Part shown: piece after piece, positions 25,305-38,184 of the stretch | Layout of the letters: the number at the start of each line of letters is the position of its first letter | Numbering within the stretch: the first letter of the stretch is position 1 | Assembly (NCBI GenBank): GCA_026545225.1 | Contig: CM048849.1 | Coordinates: forward strand, 49,402,336-49,466,335 | Source: Cornus controversa | Taxonomy: Eukaryota > Streptophyta > Magnoliopsida > Cornales > Cornaceae | DNA: 64,000 nt | Reading direction: 5' to 3' | Program-made: the position numbers and the translations under genes | The notes under the pieces: model-generated | What the model was told of the DNA's origin: nothing | Seen by the model: only the letters and a program-made list of their open reading frames with translations | The model's database searches: none

Positions 25305-26285
25305 ACGGCCTTTACCGGGAATAGCCGGTGACTAGCAAAATTACTATTCCAAGTTGTTACTGTGATTGTGATTGTGATTTTAGTATTTGTTTGAACAAAA
25401 TAGCCAGTAGATTAATTCACTGTGTAAAATTATACTAGAGATTAATTTGTGTGTTTTTTTTCTATTTTTCAAAAGCCAAAAATTAACTAGATCATATATA
25501 TATTTTTTCATAAAGATCTGTTTTTAACCTTTTAGTCCTTTTAATTTTCCAAAAAAAAAAAAAAATTAGTGTTTTTCCGTAGCCCACAACTAATAAAAAC
25601 AAAAAATTAACTCATCAATTAACCACTTTGAACTTTTAAATGATTCTCAAATTTTGAATAAACTCAATTGTCTTCTAGTCACTTAAATAATTTTTAATTT
25701 TTGAATAAACGTAATCACTTTTGAATCGTGTTCATTATTATTTAAGTTTATGCATCGTTTTTGTTGAGTGGAGACACAAGAAGAGTACTTTAAAATTCTT
25801 TTTGTGGTGATTTGATATAATTACTTATTATTTTTTAATATAAATATGTTAGAATTTTATCTTGACTTAAAATTAGTCAGAACAATTAAGCATAATTTTT
25901 ATTTTTCGGTAAATAACAATTACGCATAATTCAAAAGGAAAGGAAAGAATTCAAAGGCTATTGGTTCTTTGCATAACATAATGAGATATATACATCTGTT
26001 AGTATATATATTGGTCAACACAATTGAATAAAATAAATATATGCAGTTTCGTTAGCTGTATTATTGATTAATTTAATTTGGTTCCACCACCTGAATATTT
26101 AATGGAACATATTCAAGTGGGCATCAACTACTCCAACATTCCACAAAATTCGTACCACAAAAATTACAAATCACAACAATCATTCTACTGCAATAATGCT
26201 AAGAATCTTTGTCCAATACTTAGAACCCAAAGGGATCGACGCTTTGGACTGCTTTCCTGTTTGATTACAGGGAAAAACACGAGGG

Positions 26286-26326
<41 letters not shown>

Positions 26327-27026
26327 GAGGGAGTTAAAGAGAAAAATATGGGTGGTTGGATTCGGCTTTAATATCATTTGTAACGATTCGTTTTACGATA
26401 TATAATATTATCTATTTTAAACTTAAGTTCGCACAATTTTAATTTTATTTTCAAAAGATCTTATACTCTGTACTATTTAGAGATGAAATCCTACATATAT
26501 AATATATCTTTTTTTCACAATCAATTAATATGAGATTGTGAATCACATAACTCTTAATGCAGTAGTTTGATAGTGATTTTTTCTTCAACCCATCTACATG
26601 CTTGCAACTAAGAATTTTTTTTAAAAAAACTAATAAATATCTATTTAATTTAATATATATATTTTTATTTCTTATAGTAAAATAAGGTTCTCTTTTAACA
26701 TAGTTTTTAAAATAAACATAAACCATTTTAGAGTAATAATTTATTAAATACGTAAAATACATGTCACACGTACAACCAAGCCTGTGGGACGCATGTCAAA
26801 TGCTTTTGCAAATTTTTGAGTCAATACGTGCGTATAATATTTGTACATATGTTCTTAAACTTCACTTCACCGTACTTTCCTGTTGGCAAGAAGATATTTT
26901 GTGCGTGATTTATATACAACGAACATTCTAGACCACCAAATCAATATTGTTCTTTCCAATGAAGAAGAATGCCAAATAAATATAAGGTCCAAAATAGTGT
27001 ACGTACAGTGGACCACCCAAGAACCC

Positions 27027-27069
<43 letters not shown>

Positions 27070-28144
27070 TAGCAAAACAATTCTAAACGCGTACAAAAAT
27101 CGTTTTATATTTTGAGTTTCACCAAATTTGCAAAACAATTCTAAACGCGTACAAAAACCGTTTTATATTTGAGTTTCACCAATATAATGAAAAATAAATA
27201 AATGTGGTGAAACATGCACAGTAGAAAAGAAAAAAATATTATACCCAGAACTTACAAATACGGATACGGAACACTGATACGATACGACACAAACATGACG
27301 ATATTAGAAATTCTAAATAAAAGTCACAAACACGAGGAAGATACGGCTATAAAATAATAATATAATATATTAATATATATTAATTATTAAAAAAAAAAGA
27401 CTACATTACAAAAATACTTCAATTCATCATCGTGCAATTAAAAATCAAACAAACTTATAAACAAAAATTGACAAATATAATAAAGAATGAGACTTATTTA
27501 GTACTCTATATATATTTAACTTAAATTTTTAATTATAACTTAGTAGTATATAATTTTCTTTGAAAATGCTTGAATATATATCACTATTATAAAGTGTTCA
27601 ACAAGTGTTTAAAGAGTGTTAAGAAGTGTCTTAAAAAAAAAAAAAATACAGATACATGAGTGTTTATAGAGTATTGTGATCCTAATATAACTCATAAAAA
27701 TACAGCTGTCACAATCTTTATCTTCTACTATATAATGTTAAAATGATAAAAAGACATTAGTCGGTGTATTGTCTTGTCTATACAAGTTGATATGGACGAG
27801 AAAGGGACCTAATATTTAATATCAGTGTTCATAAAATAACAGTTCACAAACTCACTCTCGTTCTTATGTAATGTCAGTTCGATCTCTTACTATTTTGTAT
27901 AGTATTGCAGATTTTTTGCATATTAATTTTTTTCTTTTCGGTAAATAAGATTAATATTGCAGAGATCACTAGGCTCATAAGATAGTTAGAATCTTGTGGT
28001 CTGTTTGATTTGTTACTTGAAAAACAAAAAGCTGTTTTTGTTTTCTAAAAACATGTGAAATTGTTAATCAGACATATTTTTTTGTACATTTTTTTAATTT
28101 TCAATTCTTATAAAACATAAAATTGTTCTAAAATAAACTAAACC
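25305..28144. other. AT-rich intergenic DNA
   Basis: No coding frame is credible. It contains an AT microsatellite at about 26289-26320, a CA/TA compound run at about 27028-27070, and a two-copy tandem repeat at 27072-27180 with a period of 58 bases (GCAAAACAATTCTAAACGCG in both copies). Open frames over the dinucleotide runs are artefacts. Confidence 0.7.
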
Positions 28145-28430
28145 AAGTTCCGATGTGGGACAAAGTGAGCTCCTCTAACATTCTCCCTCACCCAAACTCT
28201 CGTAACGCCCTCATTGTAGTCGGGTCATCCTGCCTATCCGGGTGAGCACACCTGCTTGGCATAACACCGGACCAAAGACTATGTTTGGCTCTGATATTAA
28301 ATGTAACGGGTCGGGTGCTTGCCCTTTACCCAAAAGCCTAAGTTATTAGGTAGTGCTGCATACTCACTCTTAGATGTCCAAGTCTTTTCTCATTCGAATC
28401 TGATGTGGGACAAAGTTAGCTCTTCTAACA
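28145..28430 (-). mobile_element. TRIM (miniature LTR retrotransposon)
   Basis: Read on the minus strand: a 129-base LTR (28430-28302) begins TGTTAGAAGAGC and ends GTTACA. It is followed by ATATCAGAGCC (28297-28287), which matches the usual initiator tRNA-Met primer-binding site. The internal part is about 120 bases and non-coding. A purine tract GAGGGAGAA ends at 28181, directly before a second TGTTAGAGGAGC copy at 28180. The second LTR is truncated after about 35 bases (to about 28145). This order defines a TRIM. No 5S rRNA sequence is present, so it is not Cassandra. Confidence 0.8.
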
Positions 28431-28957
28431 CTCAAACTAAATTGATATATATATATATATATAAAGTAGGTGTGGCGTACTGTCGATTCGTGAGTTCGAC
28501 TCTTTCCCAATAACTAGCTAATTTAACATTCTTGCCTTGAAAAAAATATATACATACATATCATAAAGTAAATTGTTCACAATTTTTCATTTCCTTTATA
28601 TTGTCGTAAAATTTGTTCTAAGATTTTTGGTAGCAACATATTTGGTAAAAAAGTGTTGCAAGATTGAAAAACAAAATTTTTTACCAATTTTTTTTCAACA
28701 AGATTGAAAAATAAAATTACTAGTTAAAAAAATTTACGTAATTTTTTTTTTATTTTTTTGATAATATTCACTCTACAGTGCTAAAACATTAGGACACACT
28801 AGTTATTTATTTTATTATTTAAGTATCTTTTTGACAACAAATGCGATACTATTCAAATGATAACAAAAGTTACTTAAACATGTTGTCTTGTTTAGACAAT
28901 ACAAAAAATAAAAACCAACTTGCTAAGCGAAACCCAAGTAAAAGAAGAAGAGTGCTA

Positions 28958-29546
28958 GTGGTAGTCGCGCACACTCAGTTATTTTCATTGGCCAAAATAG
29001 CCAACTATCCACGTGTTTTTTTCTTTTTAACCAGGATATCGCATCTCACGAGAAATGGGCCGAGACTTTTGGCATTCCTTCTCTAACACTGACTCTTTCT
29101 CTCTCTCAAATGAGACTCCCGTTTCTGACCAACCGATGATGCTGGCGAATCTAAAGCTTTCTGACGAGCTATTTTAGAAGCATGTCTTCCTATTTTGGAG
29201 ATGTCCAAGCCTGATATAATGGAACAAACTTGAGTATTGTTGATCAAGAGTACAAATTCATCAGTTGATATATATATTTTTTTATGTTCATATATTGTAT
29301 ATCTTGACGGAAGACATGCCTCTAAAATAACTCGTCGAAAAGCTTTAGATTCGCCGTGTTATCATTAGTTGGTCAGAAATGCTATTACGGGAGTCTCGTT
29401 TGAGAGAGAGAGAGAAAGAGCTAGTGTTAGAGAACAAATGCCAAAAGTCTCGGCCCATTTTTCATGAGATGCGATATTCTAATTAAAAAAAAAAAAACAC
29501 GTGGACAGTTGGCCATTGAAAATAGGCAAGTGTGGAGCGGCAATTA
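28958..29546. repeat. Long inverted repeat (hairpin), about 235-base arms
   Basis: The left arm (28958-29190) and the reverse complement of the right arm (29309-29546) share long blocks: AATGGGCCGAGACTTTTGGC, AACGAGACTCCCGT / AATGAGACTCCCGT, GGCGAATCTAAAGCTTT, and ATTTTAGA.GCATGTCTTCC. Identity is about 85% over the inner 150 bases. The spacer is 118 bases. A transcript across it would fold into a very long stem. It could be a foldback element or an inverted gene duplication of the kind that gives rise to young MIRNA loci. No terminal motif or target duplication is clear. Confidence 0.85.
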
Positions 29547-29826
29547 CACACTTGCACTCGTGAAAAAATAGATGTTTTTCAATCATTTTCACATCATAAT
29601 TCCAAAAGAAATTTATTTGGTGAGTGGAATTTAAAAAGAAGAAAACAAATTTGCTTGTATTACTTTGAAAAGAAATGAAAACAACATAAAATTTGTTGCT
29701 TTGCTTTTTCATTCTCAGCACTCGCTTTCATTACCGCTGTGTGTGATTTAGGTTGAGACAAAACAGATTTTAAAAAGAATTTTTTTCCGCTGGGTGAGTT
29801 TGAAATTAGGGATGTCTCATTCCAAG

Positions 29827-29967
29827 CTCGGTAAAATAACTTAAATTCTTAGTTTAAAGGTATAGTCAAATTGCTCGGTAAAATAACTTAAATTCTTAGT
29901 TTAAAGGTATAGTCAAATTGCTCGGTAAAATAACTTAAATTCTTAGTTTAAAGGTATAGTCAAATTG
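29827..29967. repeat. Three perfect 47-bp tandem copies
   Basis: The unit starts CTCGGTAAAATAACTTAAAT and ends GTCAAATTG. Three copies follow each other without a visible difference, which points to a recent origin. Confidence 0.95.
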
Positions 29968-30124
29968 ATGCAACTGATATACTTCAACACGTTCCTTGTG
30001 ACAACGATATTTATTATGAATTTATGAGTATGCCAACAATGCGAGTTTTTTACTATTATATATAATAGTGACTGAGACTCATGATCTTGTTACATTCTGG
30101 TACAATGTCAACCAATTTCCCCAA

Positions 30125-31255
30125 GAGCCAAGATCGTTATCTTAGTGGGTCTATGCCTTACCCGTGCTTTACTTTTTCACTAACTTTAATCTGTATCTCA
30201 CCACCCATAAAATATATATTCACCATCCTTTAATTCATTTTTCACCACCCTTAAATCTTGAAATATTTATTGTTAGTTTTTTGTCAACACTGTAATCTAT
30301 GCTTCACCACCCTTAAAACATACATTCACCACCCTTAAATCTACATTTAACCACCCTTAAATTTTAAAAAACTTGAAATATTTTTTTGTTAATTTTTTTA
30401 TCAACACTGTTAATCCATGTTTCACCACCCTTAAAACATACATTCACCACCCTTAAATCCACATTTCACCACCCTTAAATCTTAAAAATTTTAAAATATT
30501 CTTTTGTTAATTTTTTTGTCACCACTCATAAAATATATATTCACCACCTTTAAATTCACATTTCACCACCATTTACTCATAAAAAATAATATTAAGTTAG
30601 TTAAGATTAAATTATTCAACAAATTTAATATGGATTTTCACAAATTTAATAATTTTACTAAAAAATTTTAAATTATTTTTTTTTCAACAAAGTTAACCTT
30701 GAAATCAACATCCTTAAATATTGAAACATTTGAAAATTTTCAAGTTAATATTTTTGTCAACACTTTTAATTTATGTTTCACCACAATATGAGTAAAAAAA
30801 TATTATTAAAAAAAGTCATAAAAATTTTGGATCAAAATTTAAAGGTGTTGAAAAGTGGATTTGAGGATGGATTAACAGTGTTGACAAAAAGATTAAGTTG
30901 AATATTTTATGTTTTTCAAGATTTAAGGCGTAGTGAAATGTGAATTTAAGCATGGTGATGGTAGGTTTAAGGATGGTGAAACGTGTATTAACAGTGTTGA
31001 CAAAAAAATTAACAAAAAATATTTTAAGTTTTTCAAGATTTAAGGATGGTGAATGTATGTTTTAAGGGTGGTGAAGCATGGATTAACAGTATTGACAAAG
31101 AACTAACAATAAATATTTCAAGATTTAAGGGTGGTGAAAAGTGGATTAAAGGGTGGTGAATATATGTTTTATGGGTGGTGAGATACATATTAAAGTTGGT
31201 GAGAAAGTAGGGCATGAGTAGGGTAGAGACCCACTAGGGCAGAGGATCCTGGCTC
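30125..31255. mobile_element. 1.1-kb foldback element with internal CACC repeats
   Basis: The left end GAGCCAAGATCG...TAGTGGGTCT is mirrored at the right end (AGACCCACTAG...GATCCTGGCTC). The arms match over several hundred bases. Inside the arms the phrase TTCACCACCCTTAAA recurs many times, in opposite orientation on the two halves, with AACACTGTTAATC spacers. There is no coding capacity. TTTCC lies near both ends, but I cannot fix a target duplication. Confidence 0.8.
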
Positions 31256-31591
31256 TTTTCCTAAATTTGAACTTGTTTTGTTTGCACTAGAAAACACTTC
31301 TCAAAATTCAAAAAATAAAAAATTATTTTTGAATAATTATAAAAGACAGTTCTCTAAAAACAAATCTTTTTCAACTGAGTTTTTGAAAACAATTTGCAAA
31401 AACTGTTAACTAAACATATTGTTATACAGTTTTTAAATTTTTAATTATCAAGAAACAGAAAACTATTCTACCAAACAGTCAGCTTAACATGTATTAGTTT
31501 CTTCATGTTATTTATCTAAGATGTTTTATTTTAATTTTTGTAAGTTATAAGTCCCTCATTATTTAGAATTATTAAAAATAGTAAAAAGTTA

Positions 31592-31785
31592 GGGTAAATT
31601 ACTCTGACCTCTCCTGAGGTTTGACTTAATCATCCTCAAATTAAAATTGTTTACAAAATTACTCTAACACCTCTGTTAGACTAACGATCCGTTAAACAAA
31701 ATCACATCAAATATACAATTACAAAATTATTCTCAAATTGTAATGTTTTTATGCAAAAATAATCTCAAATTCTAATTATTTGATT
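31592..31785. repeat. Second copy of the dispersed family seen at 17214
   Basis: It starts GGGTAAATTACTCTGACC and shares TGAGGTTTGACTTAAT, GACTAACGATCCGTTAAAC and AAATCACATC with 17214-17402, in the same orientation. The right end of the element is not recognisable. Confidence 0.65.
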
Positions 31786-33861
31786 GACATTATATATATA
31801 TATGAGCATGTCATATTTTGAATTTCACCGTACAATATCGTGTATTAATCGGTAAAAACATGTTAAAAATTATATTATAATATTATATATAATAAAAAGA
31901 CATTCATAGTATTTCCCCTCTAGTTATGATATATAATAAAAAGACAGTCATAATATTTTCGCGCTAGTTATGATTTATTACACTCGTTTTTTCTTTTATA
32001 TTTTTACATATTACATTTACCTTTCTACTTCGCACGTTTGTAAAAAACAGACCTCTAGGATCAGTTGAATTAACAATTAGTCATAATTAATACTGACGTA
32101 ACCAATTTTTCAGCATTATACAACGATTGACTAATATGTTTTTCAAATATTTGTTAAGTCACTTTCTTCCAATGCATCATGTGCCAAAATACAATTATAC
32201 TTTCAATTAAAATAAATCAAAGTGAGAATATAAAAGTAATTGTAACTTTTAAATATTTTTTATTTAAAGTTATTTATATAATAATAAAGACATAAGGTAA
32301 TTTGATGTGCTTCCTTAATAAAGTAAATTGTTTAGAATTTTTAATCTCCTTTATGCAATCCGTCAAGTGGATGGTTTCAGATGAACATTCATGCTTACTC
32401 ACAATGGGCTTGACTAATTAGAAGTTGAGATAATAAGCTAAACGAATACATGTTTTCAATCAAAAAAAAAATTTCCGGACAATTCAATACATGCTTTTCA
32501 ATTATTTTCAAATCATACTTATAAAAGAAGTTTATTTGGGTGGTGGAATCTTAAGAAGACGAAAGCAAATTTGCTTGTATTACCTAGATATGTAATTGTT
32601 TTTAATAATTGTTAGACTCGAATGATGAAGAAAGAAATTAATTTAAAAAATTCATTCGAATCAGCTCCAGTTAATTACAAAAACATATATTATTAGAATT
32701 TCGTGTTCTTTAATTTTAAATTTGTAAGTAAAAAATCAAGAAAATTTGTGATTAAAATTCTCAAGTATTTACTTATAGTTAGAGGCTTTCTAAAAATTTT
32801 ACTTTGAATTTGTTTATGATTCTTTCAAAGAAAAAACCATGCAGGCATGATGGACAATTGGAATTATAGTTCTTTTTTCGATAACAGTTTTCTTTTTTTT
32901 GAGAATCAAAAACTAGAAATCGGTAAAAGAATTTATTGATTGACAATTTTTGAAAATTATTTTGTAAAAAATTCAAGTGATAAATATTTATTTTTAAATA
33001 AATGTCTTTTATAATTCTCTTAAAAATAATTTTTAAATTTTTGTCTAACTGTTTTCGAAAACTTAACCAAACAAATCATATAAACACAGTTTGAGACTTT
33101 GTCGGTTGGGTTGAAAGTGCACAAGAGCCCTCTTAAGACCGTGCCTCAACACATGACTTTGCTGACTGGGTTGAAAGCGGCTTGAAAGTGACTTTATTCA
33201 TTTTATATATTTATATATATATATAGACACACACACACACAAATATATATTATATTACACACAGAGGAATTTGACAAGTTGCTTATTGGAGTTATTGAAT
33301 CAATGAATCATATAACAACAACATGCAGCCGAAGAAAAATTATAGAATAAAATAAGCAAATGACAACATCGCCCACACATTTTGACATAAAATTAAAAAG
33401 GAGTGATGATAACTATGTCAATAGCTTTATTTACAGACAAAAAAATAAAAACTATGCATTTATTTGAAAGAATTCTACATTTTGGTTGATTTCACATTAA
33501 TTATAATTACTCACACGGAAGACAAAAAGCTCAGTCAATTCACGCACATTTTGTGGCACTCATTCATTAACATAGCACCAAAATGATATATATATATATA
33601 TAATTATATATATATATGCCTTTTCAATGGTGCGCGACTGTGAGAGTGACTTGAATTGGTGTAGCAGATTTGAAACATAAACGTTTGAGGACCACATTAA
33701 GATATGTGGCTTAGATTAGAAGGTTGGGGACCCATCGATTTGGACTTTTAACAAATTATTGAGATATATATAGTAATCTCATGTCTCTATTAAATTAAAA
33801 AAACATATAATCTCACAATGATAATGTTGTTTTGCAACATTTGTTACCGTTTGATATTTCC

Positions 33862-33898
<37 letters not shown>

Positions 33899-33969
33899 CA
33901 GTGCAAGTGGAAGAGTGGTCCAAATTCTTTACCTGTAAAAAAGAAGAAAAAAAACAGAATGTTACTAAT
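31786..33969. other. AT-rich intergenic DNA
   Basis: I see no gene here. There are TA microsatellites at about 33208-33230, 33583-33617 and 33865-33895 and a short CA run near 33230. Nothing else structured stands out. Confidence 0.65.
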
Positions 33970-34330
33970 AAATGAACGTGGTTCTAGATCCACTTGAGTC
34001 AGAGAGAGGGTCCACGGGATCTGGTGTTGCGTCAGCGCTTACGTTTTGATGTGGGGCTATCTATTCTTACCGTACAGATAAGGACAGTGAGACCATCACT
34101 GGCAGAGATGAAAGACGCGTCTCGTGCGCGTGTGGGTTGGATGCAGTCCGCGTCTCGTCCGCGTTAATGCTGTACGTAGGATGATTACGACGGGTCGTTA
34201 GTGGTCAGCTAAACGACAAATCATGATTTGTCCACGTGCCAATTGCATTCTTATCCGTACACGTCAACGTAGCCTACACTTTATCGTTCTAACTTCTAAT
34301 CATTGTACGTACGTCTACGTCTTCTCATGT
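33970..34330. other. Orphan island dense in ACGT motifs
   Basis: This patch has clearly more G+C than its surroundings. Nine ACGT cores fall in about 345 bases, including one G-box CACGTG (near 34232) and the run GTACGTACGTCTACGTC (near 34305). There are also CGCGTCTCG repeats. ACGT cores are the binding core of plant bZIP factors. No gene follows on either side within several kb, so it may be an orphaned promoter fragment or a transposon end. Confidence 0.5.
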
Positions 34331-34700
34331 ATGCTCCGAATATACTCTTATTTAACATGTTTTTAGGCGAAAATTGGAAATTAGAGGTCTAGAATTTTAA
34401 AAGCTTGTAGATTATAAGCTTATATTAATAATTTTATCCATTTTAGGAGGAATTTTTTTTCTTAAATTACATCTAAATTGTATTATTAAAGTAACATACT
34501 CTAAAATTGAAAAATGGTGGGTTAGGTAGGAATAAGGATGACAATTCGTATTAAAGTGCGTTGTTTGTATTGTGTCAAAATATATGAGTTCATGTCAAAA
34601 AAACTCTTGGCATGAACATTACACGATCATTAAACGGGTAATACAATGTGCATAATTCGTTTAATAAATGAGTCAATCATTAAATGGGTAACATGACATG

Positions 34701-36311
34701 CTTGGCCGATTCTAAGATTACTAAAATCTTGAGATACATAAGGTTACACGCGCACAATTTTTTTTATAAAAATGCGAAAATATTCAATACTCCTTAGTCA
34801 CATATAATTGTGATTGTCTTGCATTTTGAGTTACAAAATTATCAATTAAAATACTCCAATCAAGTTTTTTCAACATATCTTTTTCAATAAATGTCGTAAC
34901 CAATTCATATAATCTCTTTCGTGAATTAGGTATAAAAATGTACAAAGAATTCCTTTTTTAGATTGAATCAAATTTTCTTCTCTCTTCCTTTTTTTTTCTT
35001 CCTTTTTTTCACACCTACATTAATGTTTTCTAATAGACATAATATAATTACAATCAAGACACAAGTTCACAATTCAAAATTAAGGAACAATGCCTACCCT
35101 ACAATCTTGTCACAATTTAAAAGTTTTCAAATCATAGAAGAGAGATAATAAAATTGGAACGATGGAATTATCTATTAATTTTCATAAAAATAAAAGTGAT
35201 TTTTTAAATTAATAGTATGTGAATGTGAATTCATCATAATGCATGGCATGACATTTGAGAAACCCACCTAAGTTAGTATCTACATAATTTTATAATTTAT
35301 TCACAAGTAAATAAGTGATAAAGAAGTAAATTATAAATATCTATTTCTACGTGGAGGCCAAATATTTATTTTATTTTATTCCTATTAAGTTTCTTTGTTT
35401 CTTTTCTTCTTTCTCTTGGTTTTCTCCAAATAGATTCAAGCAATTACTTAAGAAATCAAGTTTATTCCATTTTAGTTCATTGGGATCCCACTAAAATCTT
35501 GACGGGTCCCCCACAGACATATATTATCTTTATTTGATAAATAAAGAATTCAACCTTAAGTTTCAAATGAGTTTTTAGATGGTGAAAATTTTATAAAGAG
35601 AACTTATCAAATCTAGCTGAGTTACGGGACTATTACATAGTTAATTGACTCTTACAGTGTATCAAATTTCAATTACTTTATCTTCCAACTAAAAAAACAA
35701 TAAAACTCATTGACAAAAAACATACTACTAATACTAGAGATTTTTGGAGAAAAAAACTCATTACAAAAAAACATAGTTGAGATGTCAGGAAAAAAATAAA
35801 ATAAAAAACAAAATAGAAAATTTTGAACAAATTGAAAAACTTACCTAAGACTCTAAGCACGAGGGTAAGGCCCTTCAATTTGCAAGAAGAATCCAAGAAA
35901 ATAGTTGTTTAGCCATGAAAAAGATTAGAATAAGAAGAAAGAGAAGAACCAGTGAAGTAGTGAACCACAATTTGGAAGATGTGAGTATTGGACAGTGCAA
36001 GAAGAACATGCCCTTGCACCCAAATCCTAAGCAACTTAGAGACGAACATGCCCTTGCACTCAAACCCTAAGCAACTTAGAGACGTTTGGTGGGTGGTAGA
36101 TGGAATGGACACTAGTTTTTTTTTTTTTTGGGGATTGGGCCTAGTTTAGTTAGTAATTTTTTTTTGTTTTGAAAAAATGAGGCATAGTACTGTAGAAATA
36201 TTGGTTTGGTTAAATGGATTGGACGTAGTATACTTGCTAAATTTTTTGAAAAAAATGAAGCCCCCCAAAATTGGGGCCCTAGGCAACCGCCTAGGCACAG
36301 GGTCGGCTCTG
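34701..36311. mobile_element. hAT-type element with exact 8-bp target duplication
   Basis: ATGACATG stands at 34693-34700 and again at 36312-36319, which is the 8-bp duplication typical of hAT transposons. The right end (ACAGGGTCGGCTCTG) and the inner CCCTAGGCAACCGCCTAGGC are typical of a common plant hAT-like family whose ends read CAGGGCCGGC. The left end is more diverged. No transposase frame is visible. It holds two 40-bp tandem copies at 36004-36083. Confidence 0.8.
36004..36083. repeat. Two 40-bp tandem copies
   Basis: Both copies begin GAACATGCCCTTGCAC and end AAGCAACTTAGAGAC, with only two differences between them. They lie inside the hAT-type element. Confidence 0.9.
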
Positions 36312-36490
36312 ATGACATGCATAACTCGTTTGATAAATGAGTCAAAACCTGATGCAACACGACAAAACATGTTTAATAAAAATTTCATACTATTACGGTC
36401 AATTCTATCATGGCAAGTTTATCCAACACATTTAGTTAACCGGGTTATTTTTAATACGAATCAACATATTTATCCGACACGTTTAGTTAA

Positions 36491-37584
36491 AGGAAAAACT
36501 ACACTTGCATGTAGTTAAGAGTTAGAAATAACAAATTAGTGTATTCTGATAGTTCATTTTTCACTTTGATTGAATTAAGCAAAATAATTACATATGTATT
36601 GAGAATTATTATTTATGTCCAAAATGTCCTCAATGAACTTTGTAAATTCATTTCGTTGTAAAGAAAATCGAACAATCGAAACAAGCACTATATTGGAAAC
36701 TAGGGTCTATGGGATCTCATAACCCAAATTTATTTTCACACAATACACTCTCTTTATATATATATACTCATACATTATTTTATAATTTACACATATAGGG
36801 AGGCGATATTCACCCTCCCCTTCTCTACATTTACATTCTCAATTTAAAAGTAATGACACTTCTAACCCTAATATCACAAGTGAATGATTATTTTTTTTTA
36901 AATTACACAAATACTCTTTCAGATATCCCTCTTTGTCTCCTTATCTTTAATGTTTTTGGTTTCTTTTGACAAAATAAAAAAAAAATACAAAAAAAAAATT
37001 TATATCTTTTGACAGGATCAAATAAATAAAACATTATTTATGTTGAATAAATTATCTCTTTTTACATGACCCAAAAAAAATTAGTAATTTTTTTTTTTGT
37101 TGAATATATTATCTCTTTTGACAATAACAGAAAAAAAGTACTAAAAAAAAGTTATTTTATTGAATAAATTATTTTTTTCACAAGATCAAATAAAAAAGTA
37201 CATGATGAAAAATAAATAAATAAATAAAAGAATTCAAAAAAAGTTATCTATGTTGAATAAACTATCTCATTGAAAAGATAAAAAATAAATATATAGTACA
37301 CAAAAAAATAAATATAAAGACCAAAATTTTTTTTATCTCTTTTGACAGGACAAAAAAAATTCTCTTTTGACAGGACAAAAAAATATACTAAAGGAAGTAA
37401 AGAATGTAACAAGAGCTAAACTTTATAATATAAAAGATAGTTATGGTATTATAAAATTAGAGACGATGCATTAAATTAATGAGTTTAGGAATTTTTTTGT
37501 CATTTTATTTATAAAAAAAGGGTAAGTAGAGTGCAATTGGAAAAAAGAAGAGTGCGAATTTCGTCTCCCCCCTCCCCCACCCAT

Positions 37585-37616
<32 letters not shown>

Positions 37617-38184
37617 TCGATTTAGATGCTGATATAGTTTTGGGTCTCTCTTTATCTCTCGAATTATCTTTGTTGCACGATCTTTACATGTTCATACTTT
37701 ATATACATATAATAATGGGTCTTCTTTTATCTCATAGAATTATCTATTTGTTATCTTTTCTATACATCATCTTCCATGCAATCTTGTAGTTTAGACAAAC
37801 ATCATACCCTGATGTAATTTTATAATTTTGACAAAACACGACAAACCCTTTACAATCTAAATGCCAATATGTATTTGAAAGGTATTTTAGCAATGATTAT
37901 TCAAAAGCACAAGTTAACCTTAACATATACAACGAAGATTAGAAGATAAATCCGAGAGAGAACAAAGAGTGATGAGTGTAAGAGTGAGGTTGAAAGAAAG
38001 GTGTATTAGAACTTAGTTATCAATAGTATTTAATCATGCGTGATTGTCTAGTTGGCTTATACAAGAGTGATTTTTAATGAATATGTAATTATTTTGTATA
38101 ATTCAATATGAATGAACAATAAACTTTTAAAATACACTACATTGTTATTTATGACTCCTAACTCGGCCTAAATGCAATTTTCCC
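36491..38184. mobile_element. Mutator-like non-coding element, 9-bp target duplication
   Basis: TTTAGTTAA occurs at 36482-36490 and at 38185-38193, an exact 9-bp duplication. The terminal 120 bases are inverted copies; both arms share AAATAACAA..TAGTGTATT, TTCATTTTTCACTTTGATTG-like text and GCAAAATAATTACATAT. The interior is AT-rich with repeated TCTCTTTTGACAGGA and no transposase. The same arms recur at 61.2 and 63.4 kb. Confidence 0.85.

Noticed and set aside
36797..37570. Possible separate inverted-repeat element (GGGAGGCGATATTCAC / GGGAGACGAAATTCGC)
   Set aside because: Lies inside the Mutator-like element 36491-38184; the match is weak and no target duplication is seen.
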